From assembly GCF_965638725.1 (NCBI RefSeq), contig NC_134963.1, positions 7,013,501 to 7,077,500 of the forward strand: a DNA stretch of 64,000 nucleotides, read 5' to 3'. The translations under genes were made by a program, and so were the position numbers. The notes beneath the pieces are model-generated. The model saw nothing but the letters and a program-made list of their open reading frames with translations. It searched no databases and had not been told where the DNA came from. This document shows, in pieces, positions 49,983 through 61,672 of the stretch. The stretch is from Aptenodytes patagonicus (Eukaryota > Chordata > Aves > Sphenisciformes > Spheniscidae). Numbering within the stretch: the stretch's first letter is position 1; every line of letters starts with the position of its first letter.

Positions 49983-49995
49983 GTTGCCTGGGAAC
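49983..49995 (+). promoter_or_regulatory. CFAP251: X-box-like RFX site near possible CFAP251 start
   Basis: GTTGCC-T-GGGAAC fits the RFX consensus RYYNYY-N(1-3)-RRNRAC at every defined position. RFX factors control many ciliary genes. It lies 39 nt before a possible exon end ATG/gtgagt at 50032-50034. Function is inference. Confidence 0.45.
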
Positions 49996-50031
49996 AGCAG
50001 CCGGATTCAAACAAAAGCGGGGACTGGTGTG

Positions 50032-50034
50032 ATG
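50032..50034 (+). CDS. CFAP251: Possible CFAP251 start codon at the end of a first exon (tentative)
   Basis: The sequence gtgATG/gtgagt offers a start codon immediately before a strong donor. Spliced to the phase-0 acceptor at 51883 it would begin M-EKEGADPEDAGAD. There is no homology support for this N-terminus, so it is only a candidate. Confidence 0.2.
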
Positions 50035-51882
50035 GTGAGTGGTGGGGTCCCCAGGGGCAGCGGGAGGACGGGACAAGTTGGGGAGGCACCAAGGCCTGGA
50101 GGGGGCTTGGGAACAGCTCTGTGGTCACCCTGGTGAGACCTGTGGGGCCGTGGCCGTCCCCGAGCAGTGGTCCTGCCTGCCAGGGGCCAGAGGGAGGGTT
50201 TCTCCCGGGGGCCCCTTCCCACTCCCGTGAAAGCTCTCTGTGCACAAGGTTTCAGTGTTGGCTCAAATCCAGACTGGCGAAGCCGGAGATGAACCAGCTG
50301 CCGTCCAGGAGTAGCCCTGCTGCTTACAGGGACGGTGACAAAACCCCATCTGAGGGGAAATGTCCGTGCCCAGAGCAGTGTGCAGGCAGACGGGGAGGGA
50401 GCCTGATCGCAGCTGCAGTGACTGGGGCTGTGCTGGGCTTGCTTGCACTTGGCAGGAGTGTTACTGGAGCTGAAAAGGGGCTCTGGGACCCATTTCCCAG
50501 CTTCGCGGGTGCCCTTTCCTCTGGCTGTGCCAAATTCCAGGTCACTGTGCAGCCAAACCCCGGGCGGGGGGAGTATTTCAGAGCATCTCTGTGCCCCAGC
50601 TCCCTGGAAGGAGGGTGAAGGTGAGGATGGATGGGGCAAGTGAAGTTATACCAGAGGATCCAACTGGGGGAAGAACAGGACTAAGCGGTGAGCCCATGGA
50701 GATGTCCCAGGATGGACCGACAGCTCAAGGAGATGGCCGTGCTGCCTGAGCAGGCGAGGGCAGCACCACCGCAAGCCCTGCCTGACGCAGGGTCCGTGGG
50801 CAGGTCCTGATGGAAGCAGAGTCCCCAGCTCCAGGAGCAGGGGGTAGTGTCTCCCGGACGTGGTTTCTCCCGAGATGTCCCCGGGGAGGTGGAGTAGGGA
50901 CCCCGCCGGAGGGCTCAGCAGATGCAGCATCTCTGCGTAGTCTCAGTCCAGCCATCAATATTTGCTGAGCACTTGAGCTGCCTGAGAGTTACATGAGCAG
51001 GAGGGAACCTGGCCTTGTCCCTGCACTGAACGAAAAGTTATCTTATCTCCCTCGGAAACAGAAATGGTGTCCAAACGAGGTTTATACCTTGCATGAGAGA
51101 TTGCTATAGGAAATCAAGTAGCCCCATGGGGAGAGGCAAAAGCTGATGTGAATCCCAGGAATAAGATTAAGTGGCCCGTGCTCAGACTGGGGAAAGGCTG
51201 TCCGAGGGCTGCTGTGAGCTCTGACACCCCAGGGCTATTTAATACATTTATTAACATGCTGAGGAAGGTGGTGGTGGTATTTTTACCCTCGTTTTCTGTC
51301 TGCTTGCCAGGCAGCACGGTGAGAGGTGCTGGCAGTAGAGCTGGGATTGGCTGCAGAGCCCTTCACAGCCATCTCAGCTCCAGTCCCAGGACCCGATTCC
51401 CCTGTTTTTAACCTCAATTTGCCATCACTCCCTCTCCAGCATGTGACCATGTGCCCTGCTGCAGCAATCAATAACGTGTGTGGGGAATAGTCAGGGGATG
51501 GACAGCAAAAAGGCCAGACTTTTTGCCTTCAAAGGACCTATAGGTTAGCTCTGGAGGAGAAACTTGGGCATTTTAGCCCAGGTGATAGGAGCTGCCTGGA
51601 AGAGGTGCTGGTGTGAGACATGGGATGCTGTGGAGGTGTAAAGAGGGCAAGACTAGATGTGCAGGAAGAGAAGAAGCGACTGGTGGGAAACTTTTCCCTG
51701 GTACAAATCCATAGGCAGTTTAGGAGCAGAGGAGTATCCTGGTATTGGATCCTGCCCTGAAAGTGATGTAGGTTGGATCCGAGACGTGCTGGGGTGTGTT
51801 CCCACTAGCTGCGGACCAGCCCAGGAGCCAGTGCACACCGAAACTTCTCGCCCTTTCCAAGGACCCCCTCGCTGCTGCTAAG

Positions 51883-52260
51883 GAGAAGGAAGGAGCAGAT
51901 CCAGAGGATGCTGGAGCAGATGCACTGTTGGGTCCCCTGTGGTCTCCTTCAGGCATGGGGATCCCAGGCACCCTGTCCAGCACCTGGGCTGGGAGGCAAG
52001 ACATGACCGCCTTGAGGACTGCCCTGGGAAAAGACACTGCTGCGACAACACACCTGGAGGGCACCGGACCCCCTGGACCACCCCCAGCACCGCCTGAGCC
52101 CAAGGGGGCCATTTCCAGCCCTTGCTCAGGCTGCAGGGAGCAGGAAACACAGCAGAGGAGTGGGGAGGACGACGGGCATGACGGCTCTGCCAGCTTGGTG
52201 TGGGCAGCCACGCCAGGGATGCTCTTCCAGGAGGACAAGCAGACCAGACCTCACCCCCTC
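51883..52260 (+). CDS. CFAP251: CFAP251 probable N-terminal exon
   Basis: The frame is open from 51772 to the donor ccctc/gtgagt at 52261. Its last residues HPL splice in phase 0 to SLSWVLGYN, matching human NPLTLSWVFGYN across the junction; that is the main support. The 5' edge is uncertain: the only in-phase AG I favour is ctaag at 51881-51882 after a CT-rich stretch. Encoded sequence is acidic and proline-rich (EKEGADPEDAGAD, GPPGPPPAPPEPKG) and resembles no domain. The human N-terminus is much longer and acidic, so more exons may be missing. Confidence 0.55.
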
Positions 52261-52411
52261 GTGAGTATCAGCGGGCACAGTGCCACCATGATGGCCCACA
52301 CAGCACCCGGCACTCCTGCCCAGCTCTCTCCCATCACCCCAGAGATGTTTTGTGGCTTTTTTGTCCCAGCCGCTAAGCGCCAGGGACAAAAGCTCTGCCT
52401 CTTCCCTGCAG

Positions 52412-52552
52412 AGCCTGTCCTGGGTGTTGGGCTACAACAGCAGCCTGGCCGTGCACAGCCTGATGGACAGGGAGGACTGGGTGCTCCTGTACGTCTCCTC
52501 CCACACAGTGGTCATCCATGACATCCTGGGGAACAGGCAGTACCACCTGCAG
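52412..52552 (+). CDS. CFAP251: CFAP251 exon: SLSWVLGYN
   Basis: 47 codons, phase 0: [20 protein letters not shown], then [20 protein letters not shown] and NRQYHLQ. First blade of the propeller. Confidence 0.93.
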
Positions 52553-55500
52553 GTCTGGCATGCAGCCCGTGTACCTCCCTCCTCCTCCTCCTCCCCTTCT
52601 CCTGAACTCTCTCCCTCCATCTCTTTTCCTGGTGCCTGCTGCTTAGGGGTCACCTGTAACTGAATCAAGGAGCGGCCCATGCAAAGGAGTGCATCGTTCT
52701 GCTCACACGCCTGTTGCAATTCCCAACACGTATTGGTGGAAGGTGCTTTGTGTTGGATTGCAGTGGTGACCGCGAGCAGCACGTGCAGCATGGCCCCCTC
52801 CTCTCCGCTGCTTCTTGGCGCGGGGAGCCGCAGCCAGCACAAGGCATAGAAGACAGGGACGGGCTCGGAAGAGCCTGTGAGAAATGGGATGCAAAAGTTG
52901 GGCTGGAAGGATGAGCTCCAAGGCTCTCCTTGGGAGAGGAGACAAGGGGATCTCATGAGCAAAGCAGTTTGAATGCTTTAAATAACCACCCAGTCTGGAG
53001 CCTCTGCAGCACTTTGCTGCTTCTCGTTCCCCAGGGCCACACAAATGTCATTTCTTGCCTGTGTGTGAGTGAAGACAGGCGCTGGGTTGCAACCGCCGAC
53101 CGAGGGCCAGATGCTCTGATCATCGTGTGGGACTCCTTCTCTGGGTAAGCTCCTGGGAACCTCCTCTTTGGAAACCTCCTGTGTCTGGTAAATCACTTAG
53201 GACTGACTCCAGCCTCAGCTGAGGTGAAATGGGAGAAATGTGGGGATGGGGTAAAGCAGCAAAGGAGTCAAAACCAACCGAGGGCTTCATCGTCCTTGTA
53301 TCACCCACACCCATAGGACACTGAGATGGGGCCAACTTCCCCAGACTAAGTACATCATGTCTCCAAGCTGTAGCGTTTTCTTAAAAGATCACTGGTGAGT
53401 TGTTTCCCCGAGCCGTTTACTCGGGAGGAAGGGCTGGAGAGGATGTTGAGCATCAGCCATGGCGCTGGCCGCTCCCGTGGCAGCACTGGTGTTTGCAGAC
53501 TCCCTCCCTGCCATGCAGACTGGGGTGGGCTGTGCCACAGATTTTGCCAAGCAATTGCCTTGAACCCGCTGTGCTGCCGTCAGTGACCACAAGGACTTTG
53601 CTCTGTAGGATACCGGTGCGCACCATCTTTGAGAGTCATCCAGAAGATGGGGTCAGTGCTATTGCTATTTCCCAGGATGCGAAGTATTTGGCAACCATTA
53701 GTGCTGGTACAGTGCAGGTAAAGAAAATATTTCCTCTTCCGTAGCTTTGTGGGATAGATCCCTGGAAGTTTTTCCCAGTTCAGCCAAGAGGCGGCGGGGA
53801 GGGATTTGGATTGGGAGAGCAGAAGAGAGGTGGAGCAGGTTTGCAGAGTGATGGCTTGTTTTTGCTGAGCCATTGGAAGACAGACCTGGATTTGATTGAA
53901 GTGAATGCTGTGGAATTGAGAAAACAGATCTTAAATTGGGATAAAAGCTTCTGACTCCAATGCGCTTTCATTGAAGCAATTTCTAGCATTATTTCCTAAA
54001 ATTAAGCTCTCTGCTGTCAGGCCTGCTCCAGTCTTTTTGCCCCACTACACCCTGCCACTGGAGGGAATGGGGTTCACCTGGTTCCCCCAAGCTCCCAAAA
54101 AGCCACAAATGTCCCTTGGTTTTCCCTTCTCTGCCAGAGAGTTTGTGTTTGGAAGTGGACTTTGCCCACGGAGAAACCCGTGTGCAGCACAGAGCTGAGG
54201 CCTGAGTTTGGGTATCAGGTGAGTGACCGCGGCCGAGGGGTGCAGAGGAGCGCGACTGGGCAGCCCCGTCTTCACCTGCTCCCTCCTGCACCCCCATGTC
54301 CCCATCCAGTACGGGGCTGCTGGTAGATGCTGGCTGGAGGTGGGAGACAGGATCGCACCCTGTCCCTGCTGCATCCCAATGCAGCGGAGCATCTCGGGGC
54401 TGTTTATCGCTGCTCTTCTGCTGCCTGACAGCCATGGGATATGGATGGGACCCTGCTGGGATGTCCTCCGCCGCAGCCCTGGCACTGGCCGGGGCTCATG
54501 GCAGGAAAAGCCCACGGCCCTGCCGGTTTGTCCCCGCTCACAGAGGAGAGAGCACAGCTCTGGTGTTTCACTGGGAATTTGGTCTCTGTTTTCAGTTCAG
54601 TGCAGGTGGTGAAGTGGGTTTTGGATAAAAGCAGATGTTTTGCATGAAAGAATAAGCAGAAGGCATTGCTTGGTTTGGTGTTTATGTGATTCTCACCTTT
54701 TAATTTCAGGATTATGTCATTTTTAACCCTCAAAACCCCTATGAGTTTGTCAGCAACAGCAAAACCCAGGTGATATTTTACCTGTGGGTAAGTAGGGACA
54801 TGGGAAGTTATATTTCTGGTGCCAGACACACTCCCAGAGGGTTAGGAGGCAGCACGGGGGGCTGCACACTAGTGAGGCAGCATGGGCTGCGGGGCCAGAT
54901 GTCTGCCCACGACTGGGGTCGCACTTTGCTTTGCAGATCTGCCCCTGCCCTCGCCCCTCCCCACTCCCTGCCCTCGCCAGACACAAAATTGGACATGAGG
55001 AAAAATTTCTTTACTGAAAGAGTGGTTAAACATTGGAAGAGGCTGCCCAGGGAAGTGGTTGAGTCCCCATCCCTGGAGGTATTTAAAAGACGTGTAGATG
55101 AGGCGCTTAGGGACATGGTTTAGTGGACATGGTGGTGTTGGGTTGACGGTTGGACTCGATGATCTTAGAGGTCTTTTCCGACCTTAATGATTCTATGATT
55201 CTATGAAAAGTGGCCTGGGCAGAGCATCACTGTCGCTCTACTCCCACGCTGGGTCGGTCCCAGCCGTGGCAGCGATGCTCTCCACCTCTCCCACCCGTGC
55301 TTTCCTGTGGGCCCTTTTTGTTCCTCGTGCTGGTCAGCAGCTTTTGGGAGGGGAGCAGGTAGAGGGAGAGGGTCTTTTGTGCTCTCTGGAAGGTCTTGGA
55401 GCCTTTCTGCCCCAGGAACCCTGTTTTGGTCACCACAGCACGGGGTCAGTGCCCAGACGATGGGGAAGGGACACACTGGCACTGCAGAGCACGGTTACAA

Positions 55501-58500
55501 AACGCTTGTCCTGGACGTTTTCTCTGCTTTCCCCAGGGTGATGCTGGTTTGCAGTACAGCACGCCACTCCTGAGCAGCCAGGTGAGATCGGGGGGACCAC
55601 AGCATGTCACCCTTTTGGCTTTCCTCCTGAGAGCAGCACTGTCCCTTCCCATCCCCTTAAGCAAAAACAGTGGCCACGTCCCCATCCTGTCCCCCTTGGT
55701 CTCCTGAAGGGACAAACCAGGATTGCCTGAGCTGAGGTCAAGAGGGGCTCTCCCTCCCAGAGGTGCCCCACGGCATCTTCACCTGGGGCTCTTGCCTCTG
55801 ATGGCCTTGCCATGGGACAGGGAGGGAATGTCACATGGAGGGGCCAAGCAGGAACATCGCTGCTTGAGGAGGCAAGAGCCAGCACCCAGGACGAACACAT
55901 GGCCCCACCGCTCTCTCTGCAGACCTTCAACAGTGTGGTGGGACGCTTCAGCCAGTCAGTTTTTCATTTTAACAACTCGCAAGCTCTGACGGGCACCTCG
56001 GCTGGGAAGCTGGTGGTGTGGGACGCGGTCAGTCCCCACACCCCTTCCAAGGAACTGCGGGTCAAGCCACACAGCATGAAGGCCACCAAACTGGTGCCTA
56101 TGCAGAAGGCCAGCCTTACCGTGCTCATGGTGTTTGAGAGGTAATGGGATGGCAGTTTTCAGTAGCCGTAGGTACAGTCCTTAGACATTTCAGCCACAGA
56201 GCTAGTGCTGATGAACCACAGCCAAGTGTTGCAGTTTTAAGTCACTTGGCAGCATGCAAGGACCAGATAAATTCATGCAGAAAAGTGCTGCTGACTTATG
56301 AGACATTGCTCCGGCTTTTTTCAGCAATGAATTTGGCTGGGGAAAAAAAAAAAAAGGTTGAAAACTCCTGGCAACTTGATTCCAGCTCTGCTGGGGTAGC
56401 TCAGACACGGAGTTGGCCATGGTCACGGAGGATCGTCGATCAGTCTTGCTCAGCCTCCTGGCCTTTACCGGCAGAGGGAGCAGACAGCCACCAAACGCCT
56501 TGACAGCCTTGGGGACAGGGCAGAGGACACTGCTGGGTCACAGCAGAGCCTGGTGGTTTCTGCACAGCCCTCCGCTTTCCCCCTGCGTATTTGTACAGGG
56601 CTCTTCTCATGCACTTGTGCAGAGAAAAGGGGAAGAGATTTGCTTCTGCCCAAGGATGCTATCCAAGAAATATTTGGGAGTTCTCAAATCAGTGTGTGGA
56701 TTAAAAGCTTTCCCTTCCTTGCAGCTGCATAGTAACAGGTGATGTGAAAGGTCAGGTTAGATTCTACGATGGAGAGCTGCAGCTCCTCGCCTGCTACAGC
56801 CACAGCAAAGTGGGTCCCATTCAGTCCATCTCCTTCTCCAAAACTCCTCCTGAACCTCCTGGTGCCTCCCCAGCCTGCTCTACCTCCTGCACTGCCAGCA
56901 GCCAGCCCTTCGTTGCCTGGTGAGTGCCCCTTTATAAACCTAGGTCTTCTCCTGCATTTGCCCTGCAGCTTGAAAGCTGGGGAAATGGTCAGCTGAAAGC
57001 TGCCCCATGTGCCTCTGCTTTGGCTGGAGCAGGTTTCAACCCTGTACCCCGGCTTCTGGGCAGGACAGAGGCAGGGATGCAGAACAGGGTGGGAAGGTGC
57101 CCCTTTATTCCCCTTCTCTGCAGATTTTCATTTTGGGTATTTGTCCCAACTGCCCACCAGAGAGAAGCAGGGGGGTGTCTCCTGGGCAGCCCCTCTCTGC
57201 CTGCAGCCCCCGGGCGTCTCCCAGCAGCCGCCAAAACCCAGGTGGGCTCCAGCACATCCTAAATTCTGAACTTGATGTGATGCCTTGGCACAGACTAGAG
57301 AAGCGTTAACACAAGCACGGAGATGATCAGCTGGTCCCGGGTCACGCAGTTCCTCTGTCACGTACCTGGCACACCAGGCAGTGCTAATGCCAAGCCTCCA
57401 GCTCCCGCCGGGCCCCTTAATCCCCCACCTTAAACCCCTCCCATGGAAGGCTGTTTCCAGTTAGATTCTATCATGGCTGGGCAAGTTGATCGGAGCAGTG
57501 GCGGTGCAGAGTCTGCCCCAGCAGCGATGGCACCAGTGCTGGGTTGCACCACATGGACTCAGCAGCTTGGGACAGCTCCAGCCTGGCTGCCGGCCCCTCT
57601 CTGCCCCTCTGCGTGACGTAGCTGTGTCTGAGGATTTATAGGAAGTCTGCAGGCCAGATGAAGCTGTTCTGTGGCTCGATCCAGCCTGCAAACCATATGT
57701 CTGTCACTCCTGTTAAGGCTCTCCTGGCAACGTCTGTCCTTAGCTGCACGTGTTTTCCAAAGAGCCATATGGGACAGATTCCTCTCCAGCCTGGAGCAGC
57801 ACCCTGGGGAACGATTTGGTTTTCCCTGTCGGTCTCAGTTGTCTCATCCCTGTTCCTGGGTCGTTGCTGCAGCTCCTGCTGCTTGCAGCTGCTCTGGGCA
57901 GCACAAAAGGCAGAAAACGAAAGGGGAAGCCTTGAGTCTGCTTGTCTCACCAGGCTGGTGGGATCAGGTATGGCTGAAGAGCCCCACTAAAGCATGCAAG
58001 AGACACAGCATCCTTCAGTGCCCAGGCCAGATGTGCATAAACCGATGGCTGTCATGGGCCAGCTACCAAAAGAGGCTGCTGTTTCCCCACTCGTGCTGCC
58101 TGTGTGATGCAGCCATGCACATCTGTCTGTGCAGCTCTTGGATCTCTATGTGGTCCTCTCTTGACCCTCTGCTCTCAGTTCAGACTCTCAGTCCTCAGGT
58201 GGACTGACGACTATACATATTTGTTCTGTAACGTGCATAATTATTCAGATGTCTGCTTTACACATCACCAATTATGCAGCAGGACCCTCTTCACTGCGTT
58301 ACGGTCGGCGTGGCTGAGTGAACAGACAGGCAGCCACCCTGCGGCGTGGGTCTGAAACTGTCCTCTGACCTTGTCCGTGGTGGTGCGGTCAACATGGAGC
58401 TGCTGACAATGGTGGCATGGAGACATGTGAAAAGACCATTCAGAGTATCTTCAATTGCTCATTTGTCCGTCTCACACACCAGTGACTTGCAAATGGCAAA

Positions 58501-61500
58501 AGCTACACAGATGTCATTCATCTTCTGGCTTGCCTACCCAAGTAGAAAATGGAACTGGCTCCAGTGTTTTCCTGTGGAGATTTACCAGGTCATCAATACA
58601 AAGTGCCACCTGCCTTCCAGGTCAAGAAGTGTTTGCATATTGCATATCGCAAAATATAAGTGATCGCCCAACTAAGTTGTCAAAAAGAGACTAATGTGTA
58701 ATGTAGCTTGGAGGGACATGAACCAGCTAGTCTGATTCATCAAATTCTGTTTCTCTCACACTAAACAGGAACTTTATCCTTTCAACCTCTGATGCAACTG
58801 TGCTCCATGTTGCAACGGATGGGACATACTGTGAAAAAGTCATGGAAGAGGCGAAGAAAGCTGTGAATGCCATTGCCTGTCACCCCCGGCAGGCACTTGT
58901 TGCTGTAGGGAGTCACTGTGGGCTGCTGAAGGTGTGGGACTACCAGCAGACCAAGTACCTTGTTAGCAGAATATTCATCGAGGCCGGCATCCAGTGCTTG
59001 TGCTATGACCCTGAAGGTATCCTGGTCTTATGACCTCCCCATGTGCCAAGCACCGGGCTTCTCGGGAGGAGCGATCATGTTGTGAGAGTTTTCTGGCATG
59101 CTTTTCAGGTTATTTTCTGGCCGCTGGTTTTACTGATGGGAGCGTTTACATCCTCGATGCCATTTCCCTTCAGTCCATCTGCAAAGAGTTCAAGTTCTCG
59201 CGTGGTCCCGTGACTCATATTAGCTTCTCTCACAATTCGGAGTACCTCGCAACTGCTGTAAGCTTGTTTTTTCCTCTCGGTGATTTACGTGTGCTGCTCA
59301 TGGCACAGCTTTCGGTGGGACTGGGAATTGCCAGCCATCCTGCAAAGCACGGCAGAGCGAGCGGTGCGGAGGGCTGTCCCTCCCCAGGGGCTTTGTGACT
59401 CTGAAATGCTTTTCCTGCCTTGAAGAGTCACTCTGTAAAAACGTCACCAGCCACAGCCGCTCCACACACCTGCTGCTGGCAGCATCCCATTGCTAACTTT
59501 TTAGTGACAAGCCTTTGCTCTGCATCCATCTGTAGAAAGGGCTGGAGCGGGGATTTCCTCCTGGCTGGTGCACTATGATGGGGGTTGCTCCCTTGGTCCC
59601 GTGTCTCGGTGCAGAAGTGTTGAGGCAGCGTTGAAGCAGTTTGGCACAGAGGTTGTGGCAATTGGTGATGATCTGTACAAAGAAAAAGACTCCCCCTTCA
59701 TGCACGGATGCCAGGGCACAGCAGTGGGAAGCACCTTCCTTGTGATTTCTGGGGAGTCACTGAACTCGATTTACCGCCCCTCTGCTGTGAGAGCACGGCG
59801 GGGAGTGCCCTCCAGCCAGCTAGGATGCTCTGGCCAGGCTGAGGACCACTGTGGTGATACCCTTGGGAGTGGCTGCCCAAATTTGTCCGACCCAGTGCTT
59901 TATCCTGGCTGTGACTCTAACCCTCCTGCTGGGACTCACAAAGCTGAAAGGGCCGAGCTAAGCCTGGAGGGGACATGCAGAGCTGCCCGCTGCCAGCCAG
60001 GGGATGTGCATGGGGATTGTGGCTCATCGATGTTTGCACTCTCGTTCCAGGATGAGAAATACTCAGTGACTGTTTACAAGGCAGTCCTGCAAAACGGGAG
60101 CAGATGCTGGGAACACCTAGCAGGGCTGCGCTCCCACTACAAACCCATCCGAAGCATCCTCTTTGGGGTCCAGTTAGACAGCAACGAGCCCAGGCTCCTG
60201 AGCCTTGGGGAGGACCGGCAGCTGGTAAATCGATGTGAAAATTTAACGGGCGGTGGAGCTTTGCCGTTAAAGTGGGGGGCTGGACAAGAGGATCAAGGGA
60301 GACTTGGTCTTTTGGTTCTGCAGCTCCTAACCTCTCCCCACCAGCTCTGTCGCAGGGGGTTGTTTGTCAGCCTGGCCTCAGGGCAGGTCTGCAACAGATG
60401 CTAGATCTAGTTAACCTGCAAGGTCCAGGGTGCTGACAGACCACAGGGGAGTTGCTGTGTTTCCTTGTCTTCCCTCCAGGTTGAATATGACCTGAACAGC
60501 AGCAGCAAGGACCACCTGGTGGCCTTGCACAGGGACCGGGTAGAGCAGGTTGCTGTGCCCCTGTGCTTGGCCTGGTACCCACAGCTCAGCACCGAGTCCT
60601 TTATCCTCATTGCCAACAACTGCTACAAAGTTAAGCTCTACAACACAACGACCAAAATGTGCAGGTAGAGGAGAGATCTAAGCCTACCACTGCCTGGGAG
60701 CCCCATCCTGACTCTATGTTCTCCTCTGTCTAATGTCCACCCTACTCCCACCCATGAGCACGTGTTTGCCCATCTGTGATGCAGATCTTGGGATGACTCT
60801 AGGGCCCCCAGGTTGCTCCATCCTTGTGTCCACTCTGCTGTTCACTAACGTGTCATCTAGTAATGTTGTGGCTGCAGGTGGGTCTTGGTCTGTCCAGCAT
60901 ATTGGACTTGAGATGCAGCAGTTGGACATCAGATAAAGAGACAGGAGCCCACACGAGCAAAGCACAAGGACTGAATGATCCCTGAGCACTAAATTCCTCT
61001 CTTAGCCCCAGTGTGGTCCCTTCTAGCCAGGGACCCTGTCCTAGCCTGTCCTCTCAGCCAGTAGTACAAGGCCTTTGCACCCACCACACCTCCCCATATC
61101 TACCCATCCTTGTGCACAGCAGCCGTTCAGAGAGGGAAAATGTTTTGTGAGCCCTAGAATGGATGAAAATGTTGTTTGCCTTTAGAAAGACCCTTTTGGG
61201 ACCAACCTATGGCTCCCCGTTGGAGAAGATACAAATCCTCCCAACAACAAACACTACGGACCCCCAGAAATGCTATCTGGTGTACGTTACAAAGGACAAG
61301 GTATGGAGCCCCATCCGCCCCAGCTGTACAAGAGCCCCCACTTGTAGAGGTGGTGGTCCCTGGGGGAATTTCACTGCAGACAAAACAGTGCATAGGCTGG
61401 TCCTGCCCGAGAGCTGAGCGAGTTCCCGGGAGGAGGATGCAGCACTGCCCTGGCGTGCGGCCCTCCTGCTGGACCCCCAGCCTTCCCAGGCCCCCTCTTT

Positions 61501-61672
61501 CCTTACAGGTGGGCTTGCAGATTTTGCCTGTCGATGGCAACCCCCACAAGTCCTCAGCTTTCATTTGCCACCCGGATGGTGTCTCTGACCTTGCTAGCTC
61601 CTACGACGGACGCTATGTCTTTACAGCGGGGGGGGATGACTGCGCTGTTATGAAATGGGAGGTCAACCTAAA
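52412..61672 (+). CDS. CFAP251: CFAP251 (WDR66), cilia and flagella associated protein, WD-repeat region (14 exons, 3' partial)
   Basis: Axonemal protein at the base of radial spoke 3, in the calmodulin- and spoke-associated complex; its loss in human causes sperm-tail defects. Exons: 52412-52552, 53035-53144, 53609-53717, 54138-54218, 54710-54787, 55537-55581, 55923-56140, 56725-56919, 58769-59016, 59109-59257, 60051-60224, 60480-60664, 61186-61300, 61509-61672. All junctions keep phase and give 670 codons. WD-like strand ends include [41 protein letters not shown] and AVMKWEV. Conserved family landmarks are [47 protein letters not shown] and [14 protein letters not shown]. The C-terminal EF-hand part lies beyond the right edge. 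Confidence 0.94.
53035..53144 (+). CDS. CFAP251: CFAP251 exon: [17 protein letters not shown]
   Basis: 110 nt, phase 0 to 2. Typical GH...WD repeat ending [10 protein letters not shown]. Confidence 0.96.
53609..53717 (+). CDS. CFAP251: CFAP251 exon: [14 protein letters not shown]
   Basis: 109 nt, phase 2 to 0, ending [14 protein letters not shown], as in the mammalian [14 protein letters not shown]. Confidence 0.94.
54138..54218 (+). CDS. CFAP251: CFAP251 exon: [12 protein letters not shown]
   Basis: 27 codons, phase 0: [27 protein letters not shown]. Confidence 0.93.
54710..54787 (+). CDS. CFAP251: CFAP251 exon: [19 protein letters not shown]
   Basis: 26 codons, phase 0, ending QVIFYLW before gtaagt. 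Matches human NYVTFNPTNNKELVSNSKT. Confidence 0.93.
54986..55206 (+). mobile_element. CR1 LINE 3' end fragment
   Basis: Carries the avian CR1 3' sequence: aggctgcccaggga, gagtccccatccctggaggt, acatggtttagtgg, gatcttagaggtcttttcc, and the terminal 8-bp direct repeats ATTCTATG ATTCTATG (55190-55205). It is 5'-truncated, sense to the gene and inside a CFAP251 intron. The left edge is approximate. No coding capacity. Confidence 0.92.
55537..55581 (+). CDS. CFAP251: CFAP251 exon: 45-nt [15 protein letters not shown]
   Basis: 15 codons, phase 0, between ccccag and gtgaga. Corresponds to human DTLAHSAPLLTEK. Short, but in frame with both neighbours. Confidence 0.85.
55923..56140 (+). CDS. CFAP251: CFAP251 exon: [17 protein letters not shown]
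   Basis: 218 nt, phase 0 to 2, with [16 protein letters not shown] and [19 protein letters not shown]. Confidence 0.96.
56725..56919 (+). CDS. CFAP251: CFAP251 exon: [18 protein letters not shown]
   Basis: 195 nt, phase 2 at both ends: [34 protein letters not shown], then a variable Pro/Ser/Cys stretch and QPFVA. The codon split across the junction gives Trp where human has Arg before NFI. Confidence 0.94.
56920..58768 (+). other. CFAP251: CFAP251 large intron
   Basis: 1.85 kb GT-AG intron. Overlapping open frames at 57.6-58.7 kb have no family match. I see no repeat in it. Confidence 0.75.
58769..59016 (+). CDS. CFAP251: CFAP251 exon: [14 protein letters not shown]
   Basis: 248 nt, phase 2 to 1: [60 protein letters not shown]. 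Confidence 0.97.
59109..59257 (+). CDS. CFAP251: CFAP251 exon: [17 protein letters not shown]
   Basis: 149 nt, phase 1 to 0, after an intron of only 92 nt. [35 protein letters not shown]. Confidence 0.96.
60051..60224 (+). CDS. CFAP251: CFAP251 exon: [16 protein letters not shown]
   Basis: 58 codons, phase 0: [34 protein letters not shown], one of the best conserved parts. Confidence 0.97.
60480..60664 (+). CDS. CFAP251: CFAP251 exon: [20 protein letters not shown]
   Basis: 185 nt, phase 0 to 2, ending [18 protein letters not shown]. Confidence 0.97.
61186..61300 (+). CDS. CFAP251: CFAP251 exon: [19 protein letters not shown]
   Basis: 115 nt, phase 2 to 0, ending [10 protein letters not shown]. 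Confidence 0.97.
61509..61672 (+). CDS. CFAP251: CFAP251 exon: [18 protein letters not shown]
   Basis: 164 nt, phase 0 to 2: [36 protein letters not shown]. Last WD blade; it is followed by gtgagt. Confidence 0.97.

Noticed and set aside
58994-59108. Possible second U12 intron in CFAP251, donor GTATCCTGG at 59017
   Set aside because: The donor resembles GTATCCTTT, but no CCTTAAC-like branch site precedes the acceptor. The 92-nt intron ends in a T-rich stretch plus cag, so an ordinary U2 intron is more likely.
59568-60404. A 278-codon open frame covering one CFAP251 exon and its flanks
   Set aside because: Only 60051-60224 matches the family and has splice sites. The flanking parts are intron sequence that happens to be open.
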